A stretch of 64,000 bases of DNA, from the NCBI RefSeq assembly GCF_900078335.1, contig NZ_FKBR01000012.1:141608-205607 (forward strand). The letters are read 5' to 3'. A program made the position numbers and the translations under genes. Shown here in pieces: positions 55,948-64,000 of the stretch; the stretch's first letter is position 1, and each line of letters begins with the position of its first letter. The DNA is from Bordetella trematum (lineage in GTDB: Bacteria; Pseudomonadota; Gammaproteobacteria; Burkholderiales; Burkholderiaceae_B). The notes beneath the pieces were generated by a model. That model saw only the letters and a list, made by a program, of their open reading frames with translations. It was not told the DNA's origin and did no database searches.

Positions 55948-58325
55948 TATTCCGCCTTGCGACGACGCAGCAAGGCCCTGAGCAGCGCGATCAGCACGAT
56001 CAGCGCCATCAGGCCGACCAGGCCGATGATGATCAGGCGCTTGAGGGTGTATCCCGGCAGCACCGAGGAAATCCACCAATCGATGCGCTTGAGCAGCGGT
56101 AGCTCGCCAACGTAGTACTGGTGGTCGCCCACCAGCGCATCGACCTGCTTGCCGCGAATGACCGACAGGCTGCCCTGTACCGGCTTTTCGTAGCCCTCGC
56201 CGCCTTCGATGGCCGCGACCGCGTCTTTCAGCCCCTCGGGCTGCTTGCTGGCCACCACCACCACGCTGCGCTTGGGCGCCAGGGGCGACTCGAAGCCGGC
56301 CACCAGCGCACTGGCGCCGGCGCTGTCGTAGGCCACGCCGGTGCGCGCAGCGCGCGTGTCCAGGCGCGGATCGCTGTGCGTCCAGTCAGCGGCGCGGTAG
56401 ATCAGGTCGGACACGCCAAAGCGGGCCTGTTTGTCGTAGTTGCCCGGCAGGTGCGCGGCCCATTCTTTCAGCAGGCCTTCGTCCTCACCGGTGGCGATGA
56501 TCAACAGATCTTTGCCGGCGGCCTGATCGCCCAGCGGCTTGCCCTGCAGCACGCTCACGCCAACGGCGGGATAGCCGGTGGACTCGCCCATGCGGCCCAT
56601 CAGGTCGAGGTAGGCGGTATAGGCCTGCGGGCCGCCTTGCTTGCCCATGACCACGGCGGTTTCAGACAGGTCGGCCATGCGCGTGAACGGGAAGCCCGCC
56701 TCGCTGAAGGCGCGCAGATCCGGCATGGCCTTGAAGTGCGGATAGGCCGTCAGATCGATGGTCGACTCCGGTTCGATCATGCCGCGCACGTTGTCCACGA
56801 TGATGTCGCGGCACTCGCCCTGCTTGATGTAGTCGTACATGTAGCGGAACTGCAGCTGACCGCGCGACTTCAAGCTGTCCAGGGGTACGTCCAGCTGTGC
56901 GCGCATGGGCAGGCTTTCGTCGGGCAGCACCTGGCCGCGCAGCTTCTCGCCATCTTCGATGCGTTCCAGCGCGAACAGCGGCATCGACTTGACGAACTCG
57001 TCATTGACGCCGAACAGCAGCGCCGAATTGGTCGAGGTCGGCTGCGGCGTGTAGCGGTAGCGCAGGTCGATGGGGACCTTTTTTTCCTGCCAGCCGAACA
57101 GGTCGGGCGCCACGCGCACGTCCATGCGGATCACATCCGGGCTGAAGCCGGAGACGTTCAGGCGCTTGGCGTCGATCAGTTCGCCGAAGCTCACCGGACG
57201 GTCGCTGCGCAGCCACTTGGGCGCATCGTAGGGCTTGCGCGGCGCGATGTCGGCCAGGCGCGTGATCGTGGCCTGCTGGCCGCTGAGCGTCTGGCTGCCC
57301 AGCGCCAGGGCGGCGGCGGCCTGCTTGAGCTCCTTGCCGTCGCGCCCCATCACCAGCAGCAGTTTGCCGTTGGCGTCGTTGGGATTGGTAATCACGGCCA
57401 GCGTCGGTCCATTGACCGGCGCTGTCTGCAGCCCGGTGATGGCCGCGCCGCTGGCGAACACCACGCCATTGCCCTTGGCAGGCAGTTCGGACACCGCGGC
57501 CGGGAAGCTCGCGCCCCGGTAGCCCGCCAGAGCCCCGAACCAGGAAGACAGCGTGCCGGCCGCTTCCAGCGCAGCGTCATCCGGCGCGCCCTGGAACACA
57601 AAGGGCAGCGTCAGGCGACGCATGTCGCGCGGATCGAAAAAGGGCAGCGGCAGGTTGGCCAGGTCATTGGGCAAGGCCAGCGGCGCGGTGGCCAGCTCCA
57701 GCGCGCTGTGATTGCTGATGTTGGCCCACAGACTGGAGTGCAGCGGATCTTCGCAGTCGAGCGTGTAATGCCCGACAAGCTGCAGACGCAGATCGTTGTA
57801 GGGCGTGATCAGGTAAGGCGGGATCTCGACCGTGTGCTGCAGATTCTTGCCCGCGGTTTCGCGCGGCACCTCCAGGGTCGCGGCGACCTCGTCATTGACC
57901 AGCACATTGATGTGCGACAGATCGCTCAACAGAGCCGGCGAATAGGCGTAGCGCAGATCCACGCGCGCGCCGGTGACGACTTCGTCGTTGCGCACGCTGA
58001 AGTTGAGCGTGTTGCTGCCGTCCACGCCGCGCAGATTGAGCGGATACTGCGCTCCCAGCTGCTTGAAGGAATAGCGCTGATCGGCCTTCCACGGCTCGAC
58101 CGGCGGCTGACCCTCGGCGGGCAGCGCGCCGGCGACATCGGCGGCATCGGCCAGCGTCACCGGCGGCGGCGGCAAAGCCGTTTCGTCGGCATGCGCCAAC
58201 ACGGAAAAGCTGGCCAGCAGCAGCAACGGCAGGCGCGCCAGGGCATGCCGCGGACGGCGAGCTTGCGCAGAGAGTTCAGGCATCGTCATGGTCGGCTTGG
58301 AAATAGAGCGGAAGGTCTTGGTCAT
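55947..58325 (-). CDS. bcsB: Second cellulose synthase regulatory subunit BcsB
   Basis: This 792-residue periplasmic protein is anchored by a C-terminal membrane helix (about residues 760-782, LIIIGLVGLMALIVLIALL). It has a signal peptide and two alternating carbohydrate-binding and flavodoxin-like domain pairs. It is a close paralogue of the gene just upstream: HYTLDCEDPLHSSLWA, ALAGYRGASFPAA, GKLLLVMGRDGKELKQAA and the RYRYTP block recur in the same order. It begins two bases after the first copy. No frameshift or stop is seen in either copy. Standard bcs operons have one bcsB. Confidence 0.93.
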   Translation of the reverse strand: MTKTFRSISKPTMTMPELSAQARRPRHALARLPLLLLASFSVLAHADETALPPPPVTLADAADVAGALPAEGQPPVEPWKADQRYSFKQLGAQYPLNLRGVDGSNTLNFSVRNDEVVTGARVDLRYAYSPALLSDLSHINVLVNDEVAATLEVPRETAGKNLQHTVEIPPYLITPYNDLRLQLVGHYTLDCEDPLHSSLWANISNHSALELATAPLALPNDLANLPLPFFDPRDMRRLTLPFVFQGAPDDAALEAAGTLSSWFGALAGYRGASFPAAVSELPAKGNGVVFASGAAITGLQTAPVNGPTLAVITNPNDANGKLLLVMGRDGKELKQAAAALALGSQTLSGQQATITRLADIAPRKPYDAPKWLRSDRPVSFGELIDAKRLNVSGFSPDVIRMDVRVAPDLFGWQEKKVPIDLRYRYTPQPTSTNSALLFGVNDEFVKSMPLFALERIEDGEKLRGQVLPDESLPMRAQLDVPLDSLKSRGQLQFRYMYDYIKQGECRDIIVDNVRGMIEPESTIDLTAYPHFKAMPDLRAFSEAGFPFTRMADLSETAVVMGKQGGPQAYTAYLDLMGRMGESTGYPAVGVSVLQGKPLGDQAAGKDLLIIATGEDEGLLKEWAAHLPGNYDKQARFGVSDLIYRAADWTHSDPRLDTRAARTGVAYDSAGASALVAGFESPLAPKRSVVVVASKQPEGLKDAVAAIEGGEGYEKPVQGSLSVIRGKQVDALVGDHQYYVGELPLLKRIDWWISSVLPGYTLKRLIIIGLVGLMALIVLIALLRALLRRRKAE

Positions 58326-58327
58326 GT

Positions 58328-60652
58328 TCACGATCCCAGGCGGCGTTGCGCACGGGCGCGCAGAGACAGATAAAGCAGCACGGCAATGACCAGTGCGCTG
58401 AGCAGCAAGGCCCCCACCAGAATGAGCGGGTGGCGGGCAAAGAACCATTGCAGATTGAGCCAGGCGGGCAGCGACCCGACGTAGTAACTCTGTTCGTCGA
58501 GCACGCTGCGGACCTGCTCGCCCTGGATCAGGGTCAGGTTGCCGGCGATGCGTTCCTGGCTGCCCGCCGCCGCCCCGACCTCGACCGGGTTGGCCTGCAC
58601 GGCGGCCACGGCCGCCGCCAGGCCCTGGTTGTCGCTGCCGGACACCACGACCACGCTACGCCCGCTCTTGAGGGGCGATTCGAGGCCGGCCAGCGTGCCC
58701 AGCGCGCCGCTGCCGGCGTAAGCCAGCGTGGCGGCGGCCGGCCGTTGACGCTCGCGCGGATCCGGACTGACCCAGGCCGCAACGCCGGAGAACCACCCCG
58801 ACAGGCTGAACTTGCGCGCCTTGTCGCCCGCGCCATCCGGCACCACGTCGCGCCAGGTCTTGAGCAGGGGCTGGTTGTCGCCCGAGGCCAATACCAGCAG
58901 ATCCTTGTCGGCCAGCGAAGCCGCCTGAGCGGCCTGCGCCACCACCACGCCGGTGGCCGGATAACCGGTGGACTGGCCCATGACGCCCAGCAGATTGAGA
59001 TAGGCCGTCATGTCGGCCGTGCCGGCGTCATCGGGCATGATGACGGCCGTCTGCGACAGGTCCGCCATGCGGGTGAACGGGAAACCCGCCTCGGCAAACA
59101 GCGACAGATCCGGCATGGCCGCATACTTGGGCAGGCCCGAGATGTCGATGGTCGAGGCCGGATCGATGGCGCTGAAGGCGTTATCGACGATGCTGTTCTG
59201 ACATTCGCCCAGCTTGGCGTACTCGTAGCGATACTGGAACTGCAGATCGGCCAGCGGCGGCAGCAGATAGGTCGGCACCATCACGCGCGCCGAGCCCTGG
59301 GCGGCGGGCACGCCGCGCAGGCTGGTGAACATGCGATCGCGCGGATCATCGAGCGAAAAGCTGCGAACCAGCTGTCCGCCGGCCGACATTTCCAGCACCG
59401 ACTGCTGCGCGCCGGGACGCGGCGTATAGCGGTAGGTGAGGTCCACCGGCACGCCGTCGCTGTGCCAGCCGAACAGGCCCGGCGGCATGCGCAGGTTCAG
59501 GCGGATGGGAGGCGGCTCGTGGCCGGCCACGTTGAGCTCGCGCGCCGGCACCAGCTCGCCAAAGCGCACCGCCCGGTCGCTGCGCAGCCAGTTGGGTGCG
59601 TCAAAGGGCTGGCGCGGCTGCGGCGTCACGATCTGGGTGATGTCGGCAAGCGGACCGCTGAGCGCTTCCCGGCCCAGGGTGAGCGCCATGGCGGCCTGTT
59701 TCAGCTCCTTGGCATCGCGTCCCATCACCAGCAACAGCTTGCCGTAACGATCCTGCGGATGGTTCACCATGGCCAGCGCCGGGCCCTTGATCGGCGGCAA
59801 CGTCACGCCGGCGATCGAGTCTCCCGGCAGAGCGAACACCACGGCATTGCCCTTGGCCGGCAGGGATTGCTCCAGGCCGGCGAAATGCGCGCCCCGGTAG
59901 CCCGCGAGCGCGCCGAACCACGAGGCCACCATGCCGGCGCTTTCCAGGCGCGCCGCATCGGGGCGACTGCCCAGCACGAAAGGCAGCTCCAGCCGGCGCA
60001 CGTCATGGCTGTCAAAGAACGGCGCCGGCAGCAGCGCGAGGTCATTCGGCAGCTCCACCGGCACCACGGTCAGCTCCAGCGTGCTGCGCCCGGCGACCGT
60101 CGCCCACAGGCTGGAGTGCAGCGGATCCTCGCAACCGAGGGTGTAGTGCCCGATCAGTTGCACGTCGAGCCGGTTGTAATCCTGCAGCGCCTGCACCGGC
60201 AGTTCGACGGTAGCCTCGACCGCTTGCGCCGAGGCCTGCCTGGGCAGCGCGATGCTGCCTGCGACTTCGCCATTGAGCAGGATCTTCAGGTGCGACAGAT
60301 CCGGCAGCAAGGCCGGCGAATAGGCATAGTCCAGATGGACACGCGCCCCCAGCACGCTCTGGTCGCGCCGCGGGCTGAAGCCCAGGCCGTTCAGGCCGCT
60401 GACGCCACGCAAGGCCAGCGCCTGCTGGCCGCTCAGGCGCGACAGGGGGATACGGTAGGTGATCGCATCCTGAGGCAAGGCCTCCCCCTGAACAGACGGC
60501 GTCATGGGCGCCTGCGCAGGCGGAGTCTGCGCGGCAGCGCCACCCGCGCCCAGCGCCAGCAGCGTGCTCACCAGGACGGGCAACAGTCGGAGTCGGCGTG
60601 GCGGGCGCGCGGGCGCGTCGGGCCTGGAGATCATCGTTGTATCGTCCTTCAT
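58328..60652 (-). CDS. bcsB: First cellulose synthase regulatory subunit BcsB
   Basis: This 774-residue periplasmic subunit pairs with BcsA and guides the glucan chain after it leaves the membrane. A signal peptide spans about residues 1-42 (LLPVLVSTLLALGAGGAAAQ). A C-terminal membrane helix lies near 745-767 (PLILVGALLLSALVIAVLLYL). The BcsB motifs HYTLGCEDPLHSSLWA, ALAGYRGAHFAG and GKLLLVMGRDAKELKQAA are clear. The ATG overlaps the bcsA stop by four bases, so this copy is the one translationally coupled to the catalytic subunit. Confidence 0.94.
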   Translation of the reverse strand: MKDDTTMISRPDAPARPPRRLRLLPVLVSTLLALGAGGAAAQTPPAQAPMTPSVQGEALPQDAITYRIPLSRLSGQQALALRGVSGLNGLGFSPRRDQSVLGARVHLDYAYSPALLPDLSHLKILLNGEVAGSIALPRQASAQAVEATVELPVQALQDYNRLDVQLIGHYTLGCEDPLHSSLWATVAGRSTLELTVVPVELPNDLALLPAPFFDSHDVRRLELPFVLGSRPDAARLESAGMVASWFGALAGYRGAHFAGLEQSLPAKGNAVVFALPGDSIAGVTLPPIKGPALAMVNHPQDRYGKLLLVMGRDAKELKQAAMALTLGREALSGPLADITQIVTPQPRQPFDAPNWLRSDRAVRFGELVPARELNVAGHEPPPIRLNLRMPPGLFGWHSDGVPVDLTYRYTPRPGAQQSVLEMSAGGQLVRSFSLDDPRDRMFTSLRGVPAAQGSARVMVPTYLLPPLADLQFQYRYEYAKLGECQNSIVDNAFSAIDPASTIDISGLPKYAAMPDLSLFAEAGFPFTRMADLSQTAVIMPDDAGTADMTAYLNLLGVMGQSTGYPATGVVVAQAAQAASLADKDLLVLASGDNQPLLKTWRDVVPDGAGDKARKFSLSGWFSGVAAWVSPDPRERQRPAAATLAYAGSGALGTLAGLESPLKSGRSVVVVSGSDNQGLAAAVAAVQANPVEVGAAAGSQERIAGNLTLIQGEQVRSVLDEQSYYVGSLPAWLNLQWFFARHPLILVGALLLSALVIAVLLYLSLRARAQRRLGS

Positions 60653-62844
60653 TGCTTGGAAGAAGCGGCGGCGGGGCGTCGCAGCGCGGCTCGCCCGCGG
60701 TCGCGCAGCTGGCGCAGCAGCAGCGAGAAGCCGCGCCCACCCACGGAGGAAATCTGCTGCAAAGCAGCCAGCGGAGAATCGGGGCGGTTGCGGCCCCAGG
60801 TCGTGGCCCAGGCATCGGCGCGCCCGAAGGTCATCTGCGCCAGCTCGGCTTCCTGGGCCAGCGTCAGCTCATGGAAGCGAACCCCCAGCCGGCCATCGCG
60901 GCTGAAGGTCACCCGCGTCGGGAAGACGGCCTCATCCTCGTTGCGGAACAGCGACACCAGCACGTCGCTGCCGGTCGGCACCGTCGCGCCGGACGGCAGT
61001 TTCAGGCCCAGACCGCCTTGCGAGAAATCGGTCGTCTGACAGGCCACCGTACGGCCATCGGGCAGCGTCAGCATGGCGGGCAGCTCGATCGCCACGCGCG
61101 GGGTGGTGCGCAACTGGCGCGCCTCGCCGGCCACCGCAACGCTGGCGCTGGTCATCACGATGTTGTAGAGGGTCCAGCCCAGGTTCAGCAGGATGGTCAT
61201 GCGCGCATCGCCGCCGAAACCCACGGCCAGGCCGATGACACCGATGATCAGGCCCAGCACGTTCAGGCAAAGCAGCACCACGTAAGGACGCGCCAGCCCC
61301 CAGTCGAAGTACGACTCCTCGATCACGCCCCCCTTGGCGGTCACGTTGAAGCTCGCGCTCTTGGGGCTGATCAGGGTCTGCAGGGCCGGGCGCATGATGT
61401 ACCAGGCCAGCACCGACTCGTACACTTCGTTCCAGAAGGAATGGCGAAAGCGTCCCTGGATGCGCGAGCCTGTCATGCTGGCCACGATGATGTGGGGCAG
61501 CGCATAGGCGGCCACCATGACGGCCGAGGCCTGGAACACGCTGGCATGAAAGAACAGGTAGGCCAGGGGCGCGGTCAGGAACACCACCCGCGGCAGGCCG
61601 AAGAAAAAGTGCAGCATCGCGCTCAGGTAGCACAGACGCTGCCCCAGTTGCAGCCCGCGACCCAGCAGCGGATTGTTGACCCGGATGATCTGGGCCATGC
61701 CGCGCGCCCAGCGGGTGCGCTGGCCGATGTGGCGCGAGAGGTTCTCCGTGGCCAGGCCGGCCGCCTGCGGCACCGCCAGATAGGCGGTGTTGTAGCCCTT
61801 GCGGTTCATCTTCAGCGCCGTCAGGGCATCCTCGGTCACGCTCTCGGTGGCCACGCCGCCCACGTCCAGCAGCGCCGAACGCCGCATGACGGCGCAGGAA
61901 CCGCAGAAAAAGGTGGCGTTCCAGAGATCGTTGCCATCCTGGACCACCCCGTAGAACAGCTCGCCTTCGTTGGGAACGTTGCGAAACGTGCCCAGGTTGC
62001 GCTCGAAAGGATCGGGCGAGAAGAAGACGTGCGGCGTCTGCAGGAGCGCCAGGCGCGGATCCTTCAGGAACCAGCCCATGCAGACCTGCAGGAAGGACCG
62101 CACCGTGACGTGGTCGCAGTCGAACACCACGATGTACTCGCCGTCGGTCTTCTCCAGCGCGGCATTGATATTGCCGGCCTTGGCATGACGGTTGTTGTCG
62201 CGGATCAGATAGTGGGCGCCGGCCTCTTCGCAGAACGCGCGGAACTCCGGCCGCCGGCCGTCATCGAGCACATAGACCTTCAGGCGATCAGCCGGCCAGT
62301 CCAGCGCCAGCGCGGCCAGCACCGACTGGCGCACCATGTCCAGCGGCTCGTTATAGGTCGGGATGTAGACATCCACCGTCGGCCATTGCGCCGTGTCCTG
62401 CGGCAAAGGCACCGGCCGGCGATGCAGGGGCCAGGCCGTCTGGAAATAGCTCAGCAACATCACCGTGAGCGCATACAGCTCGGCCAGCAGCAGGCCATAG
62501 CCGAAAAAGGCGTCCAGCAGGGTTTCAAAGCCCAGTGTCTCGGTGATGCGCCAATACATATAGCGCAGCGAGGTCGTGACCGACAGCACCACCATGGTGA
62601 GGATGGCCAGCCGGCCGGCCACGCGGCGCAGCACCAGCGCAGCCACCATGCAGGTCACCGCAAAGACCAATTGCTGATAAAGGCCCATCTCGACCGCGAC
62701 CGCCAGCACGAACAGCACCATGGCCAGCAGAAAGGCCAGAAAGCGCACCAGGCCCGAGCGCCACAGCCGCCAGCCCAGCAGTTGGTCGCCCCAGCGCGAC
62801 AGACGCCCCTGAGACGGCGTGAAGGAATCCTGGCGGGTGCTCAT
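60649..62844 (-). CDS. bcsA: Cellulose synthase catalytic subunit BcsA (UDP-forming)
   Basis: This 731-residue inner-membrane family 2 glycosyltransferase makes beta-1,4-glucan from UDP-glucose and extrudes it. The catalytic motifs are D194-D195 (DDGRR), D242/D244 (DCD), TED (337-339) and QRTRW (375-379). A C-terminal PilZ domain has R579-x-x-x-R583 (RTTPR) and D606 in DFSQGGLGL, so c-di-GMP should activate it. The start at 62844 overlaps the bcsQ stop (ATGA); the open frame extends to 62883. In SBW25 naming it is wssB. Confidence 0.96.
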   Translation of the reverse strand: MSTRQDSFTPSQGRLSRWGDQLLGWRLWRSGLVRFLAFLLAMVLFVLAVAVEMGLYQQLVFAVTCMVAALVLRRVAGRLAILTMVVLSVTTSLRYMYWRITETLGFETLLDAFFGYGLLLAELYALTVMLLSYFQTAWPLHRRPVPLPQDTAQWPTVDVYIPTYNEPLDMVRQSVLAALALDWPADRLKVYVLDDGRRPEFRAFCEEAGAHYLIRDNNRHAKAGNINAALEKTDGEYIVVFDCDHVTVRSFLQVCMGWFLKDPRLALLQTPHVFFSPDPFERNLGTFRNVPNEGELFYGVVQDGNDLWNATFFCGSCAVMRRSALLDVGGVATESVTEDALTALKMNRKGYNTAYLAVPQAAGLATENLSRHIGQRTRWARGMAQIIRVNNPLLGRGLQLGQRLCYLSAMLHFFFGLPRVVFLTAPLAYLFFHASVFQASAVMVAAYALPHIIVASMTGSRIQGRFRHSFWNEVYESVLAWYIMRPALQTLISPKSASFNVTAKGGVIEESYFDWGLARPYVVLLCLNVLGLIIGVIGLAVGFGGDARMTILLNLGWTLYNIVMTSASVAVAGEARQLRTTPRVAIELPAMLTLPDGRTVACQTTDFSQGGLGLKLPSGATVPTGSDVLVSLFRNEDEAVFPTRVTFSRDGRLGVRFHELTLAQEAELAQMTFGRADAWATTWGRNRPDSPLAALQQISSVGGRGFSLLLRQLRDRGRAALRRPAAASSKQ

Positions 62845-63617
62845 GAGCGGCTCTCGGCGTCGCGCAATTGCTGCAACAACCATTGGCCGGCCGCCAGCAG
62901 CTCATTGCTGGACTGGCTGTACGGCGTGTTGTCGATCACCGTCTTGCCGAAGGCCAGCGCTTCGGCCACCGCCAGGTCACGATGGACCGAGGCTACGGCG
63001 CGGTCGCCCAACATGCTGCGAATGACCCGCAGAGCATCCTTGGACAAGGGCGAACTGCCATCGGCCTGATTGATCAGGTAGGCGTGGCCCAGAAACTCGG
63101 GGCGGCTTTCGCAGTACTGCGCAATCAAGCCTTCCATGAGCGGCAGCGTGGCAAACGAGGCAGCGTCGGCCAGCGTGACCACCAGCACGATATCGGCGCA
63201 GGACAGCGCCTGACGCAGATAGACCGACGGCCCCGGCGGGGTATCCATCAACACCACCGTCGAGGGCCCGAGGTCCAGCGCGCGCAGATGGCGCGCGAGC
63301 CAGTGAGGATCATCCTGCATCTGGCGCTCCAGGGTCTGACGGTCGTCTTCGTTGACCTGACCGAAAGGCAGCAGGTGCACGCCGCCCTCCCCCAACACGC
63401 TGATGTCGCGCCAGCGCGTGCCTGCCACGCTGGCGCGCGCCAGTCCGCTGATGCCCGACTGGCGCTCGGCGCCCAGATGCAGCCGCAAGGCGTTCTGCGG
63501 ATCCAGATCCACCAGCAGCGCAGGCTGGCCCGCCTGCCGCAAGGCCACGCCGAGATTGGCCGTGACCGTGGTTTTACCGACTCCGCCTTTGGCGGACACA
63601 ATGGCTACCGTTTTCAT
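62841..63617 (-). CDS. bcsQ: MinD/ParA-like ATPase BcsQ (WssA-type)
   Basis: This 258-residue deviant Walker A ATPase has AKGGVGKTTV with K10 and K15, VDLDPQN, and MDTPPGPSV. BcsQ proteins are needed for cellulose secretion and, in E. coli, help place the complex at the cell pole. Its stop overlaps the bcsA start by four bases. It follows bcsP after 17 bases. The ribosome site is weak. Confidence 0.92.
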   Translation of the reverse strand: MKTVAIVSAKGGVGKTTVTANLGVALRQAGQPALLVDLDPQNALRLHLGAERQSGISGLARASVAGTRWRDISVLGEGGVHLLPFGQVNEDDRQTLERQMQDDPHWLARHLRALDLGPSTVVLMDTPPGPSVYLRQALSCADIVLVVTLADAASFATLPLMEGLIAQYCESRPEFLGHAYLINQADGSSPLSKDALRVIRSMLGDRAVASVHRDLAVAEALAFGKTVIDNTPYSQSSNELLAAGQWLLQQLRDAESRS

Positions 63618-63634
63618 TTTCTTGCCAACTGAGA

Positions 63635-64000
63635 CTAGGCGCCGGAGCCGCTGGGCGGCTGCGCGTCTGAACGATGGGCCTGGGCCAGGCGGGCGAATAC
63701 ACCCTTGAGGGACGCCCCCCCGGCCACGGCGGAAGGCTTGGCGGATTGCGCCGGCGGTACCGCAGCGACGGCAGGGGCCGCCGCTTCAGGAACAGGCGCG
63801 GCCGTTGCGGACACTGCGGCTTCGGCGACCGGCGCGGGCGTCGCAACGACGGCCGGCTCGAGCGCCACAGGCGCTTCGGGCACGGCAATCTCGGCCACCG
63901 GCGCGGCTGCGGGCGTCGCAACCACGGCCGGCTCGACCGACACAGGCGCTTCGGGCACGGCAATCTCGGCCACCGGCGCGGCTGCGGGCGTCGCAACCAC
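63635..64000 (-). CDS. bcsP: BcsP-like proline/alanine-rich protein (5' truncated by window edge)
   Basis: Only the C-terminal 121 residues or so are inside the window; the frame stays open to the edge. The visible part is a low-complexity Ala/Pro/Val/Glu sequence with a repeated 25-residue unit (VVATPAAAPVAEIAVPEAPV and a short tail), then a short conserved end, SLKGVFARLAQAHRS. That end resembles the C terminus of BcsP, a small protein of beta- and gammaproteobacterial cellulose operons whose role is not settled. The name rests on this motif and on position before bcsQ. Confidence 0.6.
   Translation of the reverse strand: MVATPAAAPVAEIAVPEAPVSVEPAVVATPAAAPVAEIAVPEAPVALEPAVVATPAPVAEAAVSATAAPVPEAAAPAVAAVPPAQSAKPSAVAGGASLKGVFARLAQAHRSDAQPPSGSGA
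63841..64000. repeat. 75-base tandem repeat in bcsP
   Basis: The word TCGCAAC recurs at 63841, 63916 and 63991, marking two near-identical 75-base units (25 codons each) and the start of a third at the window edge. The units differ at only a few positions. The repeat is in frame, so changes in copy number would alter length but not the reading frame. Confidence 0.85.

Noticed and set aside
1-64000. Mobile elements, CRISPR, prophage or transferred island
   Set aside because: No transposase, integrase, phage gene, regular repeat-spacer array, tRNA-flanked insertion or abrupt change of base composition was seen by eye.

Overview
The window reads as chromosomal DNA of a high-GC betaproteobacterium of the family Alcaligenaceae, most likely Bordetella or a close relative such as Achromobacter. 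Supporting this are a RisAS-type OmpR/EnvZ pair, a porin gene directly upstream of nuoA, a nuo operon that ends in a DUF2818 gene, and a wss-type cellulose operon. This placement rests on gene order and recalled protein sequences, not on a database search. I saw no rRNA, tRNA, CRISPR array, insertion sequence or prophage gene. Both ends cut genes: risA on the left and bcsP on the right.

Region 1 (1-9.9 kb) is housekeeping and stress response. It holds a two-component system (risA end, risS), a peroxide-reduction pair (ahpC, ahpD), an AraC-type regulator, two isoprenoid genes (ispD-ispF), the transcription-repair coupling factor mfd, and serB. A perfect bidirectional terminator closes it.

Region 2 (9.9-26.2 kb, minus strand) is the complete 14-subunit respiratory complex I operon, nuoA to nuoN plus DUF2818. 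It is preceded by a general porin gene with its own terminator. A perfect inverted repeat lies at the -35 position of the probable nuo promoter.

Region 3 (26.4-37.9 kb) is a mosaic of small accessory transcription units. It includes a TetR regulator with a hotdog thioesterase and an orphan NAD-binding domain, a PAP2 phosphatase, a metallophosphoesterase, and a signal-less solute-binding-like protein coupled to a LysR regulator. It also has a PilZ flagellar-brake protein, a small lipoprotein, a TPMT methyltransferase, DUF1275 and DUF4105 membrane proteins, a MarC protein and a Dyp peroxidase.

Region 4 (36.9-46.6 kb) is a LysR gene divergent from a seven-gene operon in which almost every junction is a 4-base start/stop overlap. 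The order is two peptide-type ABC permeases, two ATPases, a binding protein, a CocE/NonD serine hydrolase and a porin. It encodes a full route from the outer membrane to the cytoplasm for an unknown ester- or amide-containing substrate.

Region 5 (46.6-64 kb, minus strand) is a wss-type operon for acetylated cellulose. The order is bcsP (partial), bcsQ, bcsA, two tandem bcsB paralogues, bcsZ, bcsC, then four acetylation genes: an SGNH protein like WssF, AlgF, AlgI and AlgJ. BcsA makes the glucan under c-di-GMP control through its PilZ domain. BcsB, BcsZ and BcsC carry it across the envelope, and the Alg-like module probably acetylates it in the periplasm. The doubled bcsB and the porin-linked ABC-hydrolase operon are the most unusual features here.
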